Origin: Erwinia mallotivora
GTDB taxonomy: Bacteria; Pseudomonadota; Gammaproteobacteria; Enterobacterales; Enterobacteriaceae
Direction: 5' to 3'
DNA: 64,000 bases
NCBI RefSeq assembly: GCF_000590885.1
Contig: NZ_JFHN01000010.1
Span: forward strand, 1-64,000
This document shows positions 8,723 through 16,964 of the stretch, one piece after another; the first letter of the stretch is position 1, and every line of letters starts with the position of its first letter. A program made the translations under genes and the position numbers. A model generated the notes under the pieces. That model worked only from the letters and a program-made list of their open reading frames with translations, was not told the origin of the DNA and did no database searches.

Positions 8723-9364
8723 ATGCCGGATATTGTGGTGATTGATGACCACCCTGCGATTTGTTTCGCAGTCAAAACGCTGCTGGCTCCGCTGGCACAA
8801 AGTGAAATACGCACCGCCACTAACGGTATTACCGCGCTCGCCTGTATTAAACAGCACCAGCCCGAACTGGTTATTCTCGATATTATGCTGGATAAAATGG
8901 ATGGCCTACAGATACTCCAGCACATCCGGCAGTTAACCCCCGGCGTGCAGGTTATCGTTTATACCAGCCTGCCCGCCGATATTTATGCGCCAAGAGCCCT
9001 GCGTGCCGGGGCTTCTGCTTTCTTTAATAAAGAGGCGGATATCCGGCAGCTGATCCCTCTGTGCCAGCTGGTATTACAGGGCTATGCCTGTTTCCCACAG
9101 ACAACGCTGGCCCAGAAAAAAGAGTCGGCGTCGGCTGCCAGCGAGGAGGATCCGCTGGCCCTGCTGTCCGATCGTGAAATGACCGTATTACGCTATCTCG
9201 CCACCGGTATGAGTAACAAAGAGATTGCCGATCGCCTGTTACTGAGCAACAAAACCATCAGTACTTATAAACGACGCCTGCTGGATAAACTTCAGCAGGA
9301 AAGTACCGCCGGGTTAGCCGACCTGCTGGCGTTGTCGTCAGAGACAGGAGCGGACAATGCGTAA
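8723..9364 (+). CDS. LuxR/NarL-type response regulator (EvgA/BvgA-like)
   Basis: A 213-residue transcription factor. The receiver domain opens with IVVIDDHPAI and has its phosphoacceptor Asp53 in LVILDIMLDKMDG. The C-terminal half is a LuxR-type helix-turn-helix (LSDREMTVLRYLATGMSNKE, then IADRLLLSNKTISTYKRRLL). The start at 8723 is chosen over an upstream in-frame start at 8639 because AAAGGA lies nine bases before it and receivers of this type begin a few residues before the DD pair. It overlaps the hybrid kinase gene by eight bases, so the two are translationally coupled and form a phosphorelay. Targets are unknown; flanking fimbrial loci make surface structures a reasonable guess. Confidence 0.9.
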   Translation: MPDIVVIDDHPAICFAVKTLLAPLAQSEIRTATNGITALACIKQHQPELVILDIMLDKMDGLQILQHIRQLTPGVQVIVYTSLPADIYAPRALRAGASAFFNKEADIRQLIPLCQLVLQGYACFPQTTLAQKKESASAASEEDPLALLSDREMTVLRYLATGMSNKEIADRLLLSNKTISTYKRRLLDKLQQESTAGLADLLALSSETGADNA

Positions 9365-12300
9365 GCTCTGGAGCCTGCTCTGGTTGTGCTGCCTGCCCGT
9401 GCTGGCCGGGGAAAAACAGAACTATCGCCAGCTGGAACTGGTTAGCCGGGAACATATTCAGACCCCCTGGCCGGTGTTGAAACAGAACCAGTGGCAATGG
9501 CTGCATCGCAGACGCACGCTCAGTTTTGGCGTGGCCAGGCCAGAGTCGCCCCCCTATGAGATGATCACCGGATACCATCAGTTTGACGGTCTGAATGCCG
9601 ACTATCTTGGCCTGCTGGCTTACAACCTTAATCTGAAAATCGTGGTGCATTATTATCAGAACAAATCGCTGCTGATGGATGCGCTGAGCCGGGGAGAAGT
9701 CGATTTTATTGGCAGCGTCACCGCAGACGAGGCCAGAGAATATGGTCTGATAGTCACCACCCCTTATCAGACGCTGATGCCCGCCGTGGTGGAACGGAAA
9801 GATATGCCAATCCATCAGACAACAAAAAAGCGGGTCGCCATTGAACCGCTGTTTGAGGCGCGCAAAAGTCTGGCTGGTTATCTCAGCGGCAATCTCGTGC
9901 AGCATTATGATTCCCCGCGCATGGCGCTTGAGGCGCTGTCGTTTAACAATCTCGATAGCTGGATAGGCGATGCCATTTCCGCTCGCTATCTGATCAATCA
10001 GAACAACCTGATGAATCTGCGTCTACAGGTTCTGTCACAGGAAGAAAGTAATGATTTTGCCTTTGGACTGACCGCCAATAATAAACCGTTGCAGGCTATC
10101 CTCAATGCGGTACTGGAACGCATCCCCAAAAATATCCAGGGCAATATTCTCAGCCGTTGGCGGGGAAATGTCCCTTCCCCCACCACCGCCCCCACTCTGC
10201 TGTTCACCGCCTTCGAGAGTAAATGGCTACAGGAAAACGCCCTGGTGCGTCTGGTCATTAACGAAGATGCCGGACCGCTTAACTTTTTCGATGATACCGG
10301 CCATTTTCGCGGGCTGACGGCGGATATCATCAACACCATAGCGGAACAAACCGGCCTGAAATTTACTTTAGTCCGCTCCGCCACGCTGGCCGAAGCCCTG
10401 TCGATGGTGAAATCCGGTAAGGCCGACGCCATCGCCGGCGTGCCCAGAGATGCAGCCTGGTATAACGGATTGATCACCACCCGATCCTATCTGCTTAATT
10501 CCTGGGTACTGGTTGGGCATAAAAGCCAGAAACGTCCCGTCAAGATGCAACGGATTGCATTAATCAGGGGGCATCCTTTAGAAACCCCGCTGCAACAAAG
10601 CTATCCCGGTGTACAGATCCTTCCTGTCGATACGGCGCAGGAGGGGTTAGTGGCCGTGGAAAAAAATCAGGCTGACGGGCTGGTCCTGCCGATGATTGAG
10701 GCAAACTCGCTGCTTGCCCAGAGGAGAGAATCCGGCCTGACAATCCTGACCGGGCTGGATACTGAACAATCACATTTTGTCATTGCCGTGGGGAATGAAA
10801 AATACACGCTGGCGACCATCCTCGATAAAGCGTTACTCAGCCTGACGCCTGAAGAAATGCATGCCATGATCCGCAACTGGTACAGTGACGCAGCCCGTAT
10901 TCGGGTCAACCCGGAAAATAACGATCTGAGCGCTGGCTGGCTCCCCCCTTTGCTGGTGATGGTCGTCATTCTGTGTACCTCTGTGGCGATATACCATTAT
11001 CTGCGGCGACAACAGGCACAGCAGCACCGGCTGACAGAGCAGTACCAGCAGGCCAAAAATCAGGCTGATGAAGCCAGCCGGGCCAAAAGCACCTTCCTTG
11101 CGACGATGAGCCATGAAATTCGTACGCCACTCAATGCCATCATTGGCACACTGGAACTGGTGCTACGCCAGCAACAGCAGGAGCAGCCTGTTGATATCTC
11201 GCTGCTGACCATCGCTCATGATTCGGCACATTCGCTGCTGGCGCTGATTGGCGACATTCTGGACATCTCACGCATTGAAAGTAACCGTCTGGTACTGCAT
11301 CCCACTCGTACCAGCCTGCGGCAACTGATTGAGTCTGTAGCCCTGCTATTTGAAGGCGTGGCGCAGCAAAGAGGGCTGAATTTCAGACTGGAAATTGAAA
11401 ATGGCCTGACCGGCGATGTGCTGGCCGACCCGGTCAGAGTAAAACAGATTCTGTCCAACCTGGTCAGCAATGCGATTAAGTTTACCGAACAGGGCGAAGT
11501 CACCCTCAGCGCGCAGTTGATGAGTATCACTGAGCAGCGGCTGGACATTTGCCTGCGTGTTACCGACACCGGGCAGGGAATGGAACCCGCCGTGCAGCAA
11601 CGGCTGTTTCAGCCATTTGTGCAGGGCAACAATCCGGCAGGCACCGAGGGTGCGGGTCTGGGGCTCTATATCTGCCGGATTCTGGTTGAAATGATGGCCG
11701 GAGAAATTACCCTCTCAAGTCAGCAAGGGGCTGGCAGCACCTTCACCGTGACGCTCTCCCTTCCCCGCATGCTGGCAAAAGTCGATCCGCCCGTGCAGCC
11801 TGCCGCAGCACAGCCTCCACATCCCCTGAAAATCCTGATTGTTGAAGATCATCCCGCCGGTCGCGTGCTGCTGCTTCAGCAGTTGCAACACTTGGGGCAT
11901 CATGCCACGGCGGTGGCAGATGGTGCTGAGGCGCTGCAATACTGCCAGCATCACCGCTGTGACCTGGTCATCACCGACTGCCACATGCCCAGGCTGGATG
12001 GCTTTCAGTTCACTCAACAGCTGCGGCTACTGGAGCAGGAGCGGCAACAGAGCCGCACCCCGGTCTGGGGGCTGACGGCCAATGCCCAGAGCAGCGCACA
12101 GGAGGCTTGTCTTCAGGCTGGCATGGATGACTGCCTGTTCAAACCCATCAGACTGAAGCTGCTGAAAGAAAAACTGCAAAGCCTGCCGTGCCCTGCACAG
12201 GCCGCCTTTAATCCGGATCACCTGCCCGACGAGCTGAAAGATCCCGCCGTGCTGAGGGAGTTCATGCAGACCATGCTGACCAGCCTGCAACAGGATCTGA

Positions 12301-12527
12301 CCCGCCTGATCGATGAAGCTCAGCATTCGCCGCTGCGCGAGGAAGCGCTTGCTGAACTGGCGCACAAAATTGCCGGCGGAGCACGACTTATTCAGGCCGC
12401 CATGTTGGAAACCGCCTGCCGCAGGCTTGAGGATGCGCCCTCCGCAGAGACGCTCGCCACCGTCATCCAGGAAACAGAGCGCCTGATCGCCAGTCTGATG
12501 GCGGTGCCGGGGACTACAGATGAATAG
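9357..12527 (+). CDS. Tripartite hybrid sensor kinase, EvgS/BvgS type
   Basis: This 1056-residue inner-membrane kinase partners the regulator before it. After a signal sequence (cut near VLAG-EK) come two tandem periplasmic Venus-flytrap domains of the SBP_bac_3 type (about residues 50-265 and 285-505), then one membrane span (about 525-545). The phosphorylation sites of the relay are all present: His586 in MSHEIRTPLN, an ATPase domain with GAGLGLYICR, receiver Asp874 in VITDCHMPRLDG, and HPt His1003 in LAHKIAGGARLI. No separate PAS domain is obvious between membrane and kinase, which differs from BvgS. The ligand is unknown. Confidence 0.93.
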   Translation: MRKLWSLLWLCCLPVLAGEKQNYRQLELVSREHIQTPWPVLKQNQWQWLHRRRTLSFGVARPESPPYEMITGYHQFDGLNADYLGLLAYNLNLKIVVHYYQNKSLLMDALSRGEVDFIGSVTADEAREYGLIVTTPYQTLMPAVVERKDMPIHQTTKKRVAIEPLFEARKSLAGYLSGNLVQHYDSPRMALEALSFNNLDSWIGDAISARYLINQNNLMNLRLQVLSQEESNDFAFGLTANNKPLQAILNAVLERIPKNIQGNILSRWRGNVPSPTTAPTLLFTAFESKWLQENALVRLVINEDAGPLNFFDDTGHFRGLTADIINTIAEQTGLKFTLVRSATLAEALSMVKSGKADAIAGVPRDAAWYNGLITTRSYLLNSWVLVGHKSQKRPVKMQRIALIRGHPLETPLQQSYPGVQILPVDTAQEGLVAVEKNQADGLVLPMIEANSLLAQRRESGLTILTGLDTEQSHFVIAVGNEKYTLATILDKALLSLTPEEMHAMIRNWYSDAARIRVNPENNDLSAGWLPPLLVMVVILCTSVAIYHYLRRQQAQQHRLTEQYQQAKNQADEASRAKSTFLATMSHEIRTPLNAIIGTLELVLRQQQQEQPVDISLLTIAHDSAHSLLALIGDILDISRIESNRLVLHPTRTSLRQLIESVALLFEGVAQQRGLNFRLEIENGLTGDVLADPVRVKQILSNLVSNAIKFTEQGEVTLSAQLMSITEQRLDICLRVTDTGQGMEPAVQQRLFQPFVQGNNPAGTEGAGLGLYICRILVEMMAGEITLSSQQGAGSTFTVTLSLPRMLAKVDPPVQPAAAQPPHPLKILIVEDHPAGRVLLLQQLQHLGHHATAVADGAEALQYCQHHRCDLVITDCHMPRLDGFQFTQQLRLLEQERQQSRTPVWGLTANAQSSAQEACLQAGMDDCLFKPIRLKLLKEKLQSLPCPAQAAFNPDHLPDELKDPAVLREFMQTMLTSLQQDLTRLIDEAQHSPLREEALAELAHKIAGGARLIQAAMLETACRRLEDAPSAETLATVIQETERLIASLMAVPGTTDE

Positions 12528-12648
12528 TCCGGTCCTACAAGCCGATGAGTCCGCTCGCCGCTTTTATCGCGCCGCTCATCACACTATTCTTTTTCGCACT
12601 GAGAGGGAGAAAGGGTTTCTCCCCGGTACAAGAATAAAGGATGCCAAT

Positions 12649-13080
12649 ATGAACAAGTTCAACACTCGCGTAATCCCTCTGATGCTTTTACTGACCGCCG
12701 GTTTCAGTGGCATGGCCCTCGCCGATTGTGATACCAAAATTTCCGTACTCGAAGCCAAAATCAGCGCGGCAGAAGCCCACAACAATACGGCTAAAGCCAC
12801 TGCACTGAAAAAGGCGCTGGCTGAACTGAACGCCAACTGCACCGACAGCGCCAAACTGGCGGCGGCCGAGCAGAAAGTAGCCAAGCTGGAAGCAAAACTG
12901 GCGGATAAACAAGCGAGCCTGGCCGAAGCTCAGGCGGATCTGCGTGAAGCTCAGGCCGCAGGTAACAGTAAGAAAATTGCCAAATACCAGAAAAAAGTGC
13001 TGGAAAAACAGGCTGACGTAAAAGAAGCCACCGCAAACCTGGCGCAGGCCCGCGCGGCTCTGGCGGCATTGCAGGGGTAA
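12649..13080 (+). CDS. DUF1090 (YqjC-like) periplasmic coiled-coil protein
   Basis: A 143-residue secreted protein. The start at 12649 is preferred over the in-frame 12520 start because AAAGGA lies about eight bases upstream and a clear signal peptide follows (ending ALA-DC). The mature part has two cysteines early on (DCDTKIS and NANCTDS), then an Ala/Lys/Gln-rich heptad-like stretch (KVAKLEAKLADKQASLAEAQ and onward) that should form one long coiled coil. DUF1090 proteins have no established function. It follows the kinase gene by 121 bases and ends before a strong hairpin, so it may be in the same transcript or monocistronic. Confidence 0.82.
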   Translation: MNKFNTRVIPLMLLLTAGFSGMALADCDTKISVLEAKISAAEAHNNTAKATALKKALAELNANCTDSAKLAAAEQKVAKLEAKLADKQASLAEAQADLREAQAAGNSKKIAKYQKKVLEKQADVKEATANLAQARAALAALQG

Positions 13081-13208
13081 TTGCTCCCTCAGCGCCTGGC
13101 GTCCCACCAGCACGCCAGCGGGCGTTGATAAACTGCACGCCCGGTGTCACCAGCCACGTTATGGGCCGGTGACGTGATCATGACAGGCATATTATGCCAA
13201 TAAATACT

Positions 13209-13232
13209 GGCGTCCCGGATGGGACGCCTTTT
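13209..13232 (+). terminator. Rho-independent terminator after the DUF1090 gene
   Basis: GGCGTCCC and GGGACGCC (13209-13228) form an eight-base-pair GC-rich stem with TTTT immediately after. The ATG at 13219 lies in its loop and arm, which argues against that codon as the start of the downstream usher. Confidence 0.8.
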
Positions 13233-13263
13233 GCCGTTACAGAAGGAAAAGTGTATTTCACGG

Positions 13264-15411
13264 ATGAACATAGTGCCGCGCCTGCTGGCCAGTCTTCTCA
13301 TCGATGCGGCTTTGGTCAGTTTTGCCGAAGGCGCGTCACAATACATACTGGTTAACGATATTTATCGCGGGCAAACCGAGCTGAATTTCAGTAAGACAAA
13401 CACGCCCTGCCTGACCGCTCCCCTGTTGCAGGAGTGGGGAATACGCCAGCAGGAGATGCAGAGGCTACACTTCTCTTCGCCCGCAGGCTGTGCCACCGCC
13501 CGTTCGCTCGCCGGGCTAAAGATACGCTACTACTATGACCAGCAGGCTCAGGTTTTTACTCTGTATATTCCGCCTGAGATTACCAGTCCGGTGACCAATG
13601 GCGTGGCAACCAGCCGCTGGGATGACGGCGTTAATGCTGCTTTTCTTGACTATGACCTGAGCTATTCACATTTCACCGGCGGCAGCTATCGCCGCTATCC
13701 CCGCCAGCACAGCCTGGATGTCACCACCACCTGGGGTGCCAACCTGGGTCCGTGGCGCTTTCGCTATCAGCCGGTCTACAGTAAGGATGCCTACAGCGAC
13801 CCTGTCTGGCACACTGAAAATGCCTCAGCCTTTCGCACCATACAACCCCTGCGTGCCCTGCTGACGCTGGGTGACAACACCACCACGGCGGATATGTTTG
13901 ACAGCATCAGCTATCGCGGTTTCAGCCTCGCCACCGACGATCGCATGTTGCCTGATGAGATGCGTCCTCTCTCCCCGTGGATCAGGGGCTTTGCCCACAG
14001 CCAGGCACAGGTCAAAATCAGGCAGTATGGTACGGTTATCTATCAGACTACCGTGCCAGCAGGCGCGTTTATTCTGAAAGACATCTACCCGGCTGATGCC
14101 ACCGCTGATATTGAAATGACCATTAAAGAGAGTGACGGCACGGAAACCGTGCGCACGATCCCTTACTCCGCCATGCCTAATCTGGTCCATGACGGACAGT
14201 GGAAATTTGCGCTTTCGGCAGGAAAATACCGCCCTTACTATACGCTTGACCAGCAGGAGCCCTTTTTCTCTCAACTCTCGCTCAGCTACGGGCTGCCTGA
14301 TAACCTCAGCCTGTTCGGCAGCGTGATGGCAGCAGATATCTGGCAGGCTGGTCTGTTTGGCGTGGGAAAGCGACTGGACCGCTGGGGTGCGCTGTCACTG
14401 GACGTCAGTTACAGCCACGCGACGGATCCGCGCCGGACAGGGAGCGATCACGGCACGATGACCCGGTTGCGGTATACCAAAGCCTTCTCAGAATGGGAAT
14501 CCTCATTCAGCCTGACCGCTCAGTACTATCCTGACCAACGCTATCGTACGTTCAGCGAAGCCGTTGCGCAGCAAACAAAATACTGGTGGGACTGGGAAGA
14601 CGGCGTTTTTGTGGGCGAGTTTGATGCAGAGAAAAAGAACAAAATCGCCATCAGCTACACGCAAAATCTCGCAGAAGAGGACAATCTCTGGCTGACGCTG
14701 GCGAGTGAAGCATTGCGTGGCAGGAACAGGCGGGAAACCTCCGTTGAAGTAGGCTACAGCGCCAGCTGGCATAAAATTGACTATGCCATTTACCTTGCCT
14801 ACAACCGCCCCGATGATGAAAAAGAGGAGAGTAAAATTACCTTTTCCTTTTCCATTCCGTTTCAACTGTTTTCTTCACCCCGCATCAAGCTGAATATGGA
14901 AAACACCCTGGCAAAAAATGGTGACGCAGAACGCAAAGTGGGGATCAGTGGCACCGCGCTGGAGGATTACAGCCTGAGCTATAACCTCAGCACCAGCCAG
15001 CAGGAGGGAAAAGGCAGCAGCAAGAATCTCACCCTTGATTATCAGTACAACGCCGGTGAACTGATGGCGGTATACACCCGCAAAAAACAGACCAGTACGA
15101 AATATCTTGGTCTGACGGGCAGTGTGATGGCACACCCGGGCGGCGTGACCTTCGGACAGGCGCTGGGCGAAACCCCGGCGATCGTGGAAGTGGAGAAGAC
15201 CCCCGGCGTGGGGATAATCAATCAGTATGGCACCACCACAGATTCACGGGGATTTGCCATTATCAGCAGCCTGACACCATACCGGGTTAACGAGCTGACG
15301 CTGGATGCTTTCAGCCTGGCCTCGGGGGAAGAATTGCCGGACAGTGAACGCGAGGTGGTGCCCACCGCAGGGGCAATTATGTACAGCCGCTTCAGAGCGC
15401 CCACGCCCTGA
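13264..15411 (+). CDS. Orphan fimbrial usher truncated at both ends, probable remnant
   Basis: The open frame encodes about 715 residues of a FimD/PapC-type usher: barrel and plug motifs such as TLGDNTTTADMFDSISYRG, FSLATDDRMLPDEM and IKESDGTETVRTIPYS are clear. The start at 13264 gives a signal peptide (to about EGA-SQ). The mature protein begins at the QYILVNDIYRG strand, so about 25-30 residues of the chaperone-binding N-domain (the FNPxFL and DLSxF segment) are missing. The C-terminus stops after VVPTAGAIMYSRFRAPTP, so both C-terminal domains are gone as well. There is no chaperone or pilin beside it. Either it is non-functional or it has a new role; decay is more likely. Confidence 0.75.
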   Translation: MNIVPRLLASLLIDAALVSFAEGASQYILVNDIYRGQTELNFSKTNTPCLTAPLLQEWGIRQQEMQRLHFSSPAGCATARSLAGLKIRYYYDQQAQVFTLYIPPEITSPVTNGVATSRWDDGVNAAFLDYDLSYSHFTGGSYRRYPRQHSLDVTTTWGANLGPWRFRYQPVYSKDAYSDPVWHTENASAFRTIQPLRALLTLGDNTTTADMFDSISYRGFSLATDDRMLPDEMRPLSPWIRGFAHSQAQVKIRQYGTVIYQTTVPAGAFILKDIYPADATADIEMTIKESDGTETVRTIPYSAMPNLVHDGQWKFALSAGKYRPYYTLDQQEPFFSQLSLSYGLPDNLSLFGSVMAADIWQAGLFGVGKRLDRWGALSLDVSYSHATDPRRTGSDHGTMTRLRYTKAFSEWESSFSLTAQYYPDQRYRTFSEAVAQQTKYWWDWEDGVFVGEFDAEKKNKIAISYTQNLAEEDNLWLTLASEALRGRNRRETSVEVGYSASWHKIDYAIYLAYNRPDDEKEESKITFSFSIPFQLFSSPRIKLNMENTLAKNGDAERKVGISGTALEDYSLSYNLSTSQQEGKGSSKNLTLDYQYNAGELMAVYTRKKQTSTKYLGLTGSVMAHPGGVTFGQALGETPAIVEVEKTPGVGIINQYGTTTDSRGFAIISSLTPYRVNELTLDAFSLASGEELPDSEREVVPTAGAIMYSRFRAPTP

Positions 15412-15444
15412 AGCGTTATGGCCGGTACGGCGGGCCAGACTGAC

Positions 15445-16308
15445 TTACGCCTTTGCCTGCGCCACAAAGGCGCTGACAACATCCTGCCATGGAGTGGTTG
15501 CCCGACCAGTCAGTTTGCTCAGCGTGTGACTGTCATCAAACAGCGCGCCCCTGGCAGCATTGACATCAGAGTCGGCCAGCATCTCCGCCAGCGCGGGGGG
15601 CAGTCCGGCTCCGGTCAGCGCCGCCACAAATTCCGCCTGGGGCAGGTTGACATAATTGACAGCCTTACCGCTTTGCCGCGCAATTTCCGCGCTGAATTCA
15701 GCCAGCGTATAGGCCGTATCCCCCGCCAGCTCATAGATTTTATTGCTGCTGCCACCGTCGGTCAGCACCGCCGCCGCCGCATCGGCATAATCTTCCCGGC
15801 TGGCCGAAGCGATTTTGCCCTCCTGCGCTGCGCCAATAAACGCCCCATGGCTGATGGCCGGCGCGATGCTGGCAGCGTAGTTTTCGGTGTACCAGCCATT
15901 ACGCAGGATCGCATAAGGAATGCCGGAGGCAATCAGCGCCTGTTCGGTAGCACGATGCTCTCCGCCCAGCCCCATTTCGGTGGTATCGGCGTGGAGCAGG
16001 CTGGTGTAAGCCAGCAGTTTAACCCCCGCCTGGCTGGCGGCATCAATTACCGCCCGATGCTGTGTTTCACGCTGACCAATTTCGTTGGAGGAGATAAGCA
16101 ACACCTTCCCGACCCCATCAAAAGCACGCCGCAGCGTGGCCGGATCGTTATAGTCAGCCTCTCTTACCTGAACGCCTGAAGCCACCAGCTCAGCCGCCTT
16201 CTCAGCTGAACGCACCATTGCGACTATTTCTGACGCCGGGACTTTTTTCAGTAACGCTTTAATCACTAAACGGCCAAGCTGGCCAGTTGCGCCGGTTACA
16301 GCAATCAT
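15445..16308 (-). CDS. qorB: NAD(P)H:quinone oxidoreductase 2 (NmrA-like), YtfG/QorB
   Basis: A 287-residue Rossmann-fold protein that would reduce quinones with NADPH in the cytoplasm. It begins directly with the dinucleotide motif GATGQLGRLV. It tracks E. coli QorB closely over its length (for example AYTSLLHADT, LRNGWYTENY, FIGAAQEGKIASA and YELAGDTAYTL). It is divergent from a HxlR-family regulator gene across a 145-base gap holding a clear palindrome, the same arrangement as ytfG/ytfH in E. coli. It ends 33 bases from the orphan usher, in convergent orientation. Confidence 0.93.
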   Translation of the reverse strand: MIAVTGATGQLGRLVIKALLKKVPASEIVAMVRSAEKAAELVASGVQVREADYNDPATLRRAFDGVGKVLLISSNEIGQRETQHRAVIDAASQAGVKLLAYTSLLHADTTEMGLGGEHRATEQALIASGIPYAILRNGWYTENYAASIAPAISHGAFIGAAQEGKIASASREDYADAAAAVLTDGGSSNKIYELAGDTAYTLAEFSAEIARQSGKAVNYVNLPQAEFVAALTGAGLPPALAEMLADSDVNAARGALFDDSHTLSKLTGRATTPWQDVVSAFVAQAKA

Positions 16309-16418
16309 AATGCTCTCCTTGAGTCTGAAGGATGATAAGCCTGGCAGACCAGGCTCTGAAACGACGGGCCAGTCGGATGCTGGCGAAATCGTTTGGACCC
16401 GAACAGACTATGCCATAC

Positions 16419-16435
16419 ACTTACAAAAAGTAAGT
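16419..16435. promoter_or_regulatory. Palindromic operator candidate for the HxlR-type regulator
   Basis: ACTTAC and GTAAGT (16419-16424, 16430-16435) pair perfectly around AAAAA, midway between the divergent qorB and ytfH genes. Operators for HxlR/DUF24 regulators often contain TACTT/AAGTA half-sites like these. Confidence 0.65.
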
Positions 16436-16453
16436 ACGCACAGGAATGTTAGT

Positions 16454-16873
16454 ATGAAAATAAAAGAAGAAATATCCGCCAGCTCGCTCAGCGAAAAATT
16501 TCGCCGGGGTGAACTGCTGGATGCGAAATGTCCTTCACGCGAGGTGCTGAAACGGCTCACCAGCCGCTGGAGCTTACTGGTGCTGCTGGCGCTGGAAGAA
16601 GAGACATTGCGCTTTGGTGAACTGCGCAGAAAAATTGGTGGCGTCAGTGAAAGAATGCTGGCGCAGACCCTGCGCCATATGGAGGAAGATGGTTTCGTCA
16701 CCCGCATCGATCACCAGATGAACCCACCTCACGTTGACTACAGCCTGTCGCCGCTGGGTTACCAGGTGCGGGGGCAGGTCACCGACCTTGCCGACTGGAT
16801 TGAAATGAACCTGCAACAGATTATGGACAACCGGCGCACCTTTGCGGCTTCATCAGAGCAGCACGATGGTTAA
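16454..16873 (+). CDS. ytfH: HxlR-family transcriptional regulator, YtfH-like
   Basis: A 139-residue winged-helix protein. The upstream in-frame start at 16310 would run the coding region through the operator, so the ATG at 16454 is chosen. The single early cysteine (DAKCPSREVL) is the redox-sensing Cys position known in HxlR/DUF24 regulators. The helix-turn-helix region is RWSLLVLLALEEETLRFGEL, followed by GGVSERMLAQTLRHMEEDG and the wing near HVDYSLSPLG. It probably senses quinone or electrophile stress and controls qorB (inference from family and divergent context). Confidence 0.88.
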   Translation: MKIKEEISASSLSEKFRRGELLDAKCPSREVLKRLTSRWSLLVLLALEEETLRFGELRRKIGGVSERMLAQTLRHMEEDGFVTRIDHQMNPPHVDYSLSPLGYQVRGQVTDLADWIEMNLQQIMDNRRTFAASSEQHDG

Positions 16874-16964
16874 AGCCACCTCTCTGTCGCCAGCAGCAAG
16901 GCTAAACGCCACAGAGGGTAGCTTTTAAAACAGGCGCGCCGGTCGGGGGCGGCGCTGCGGACGG

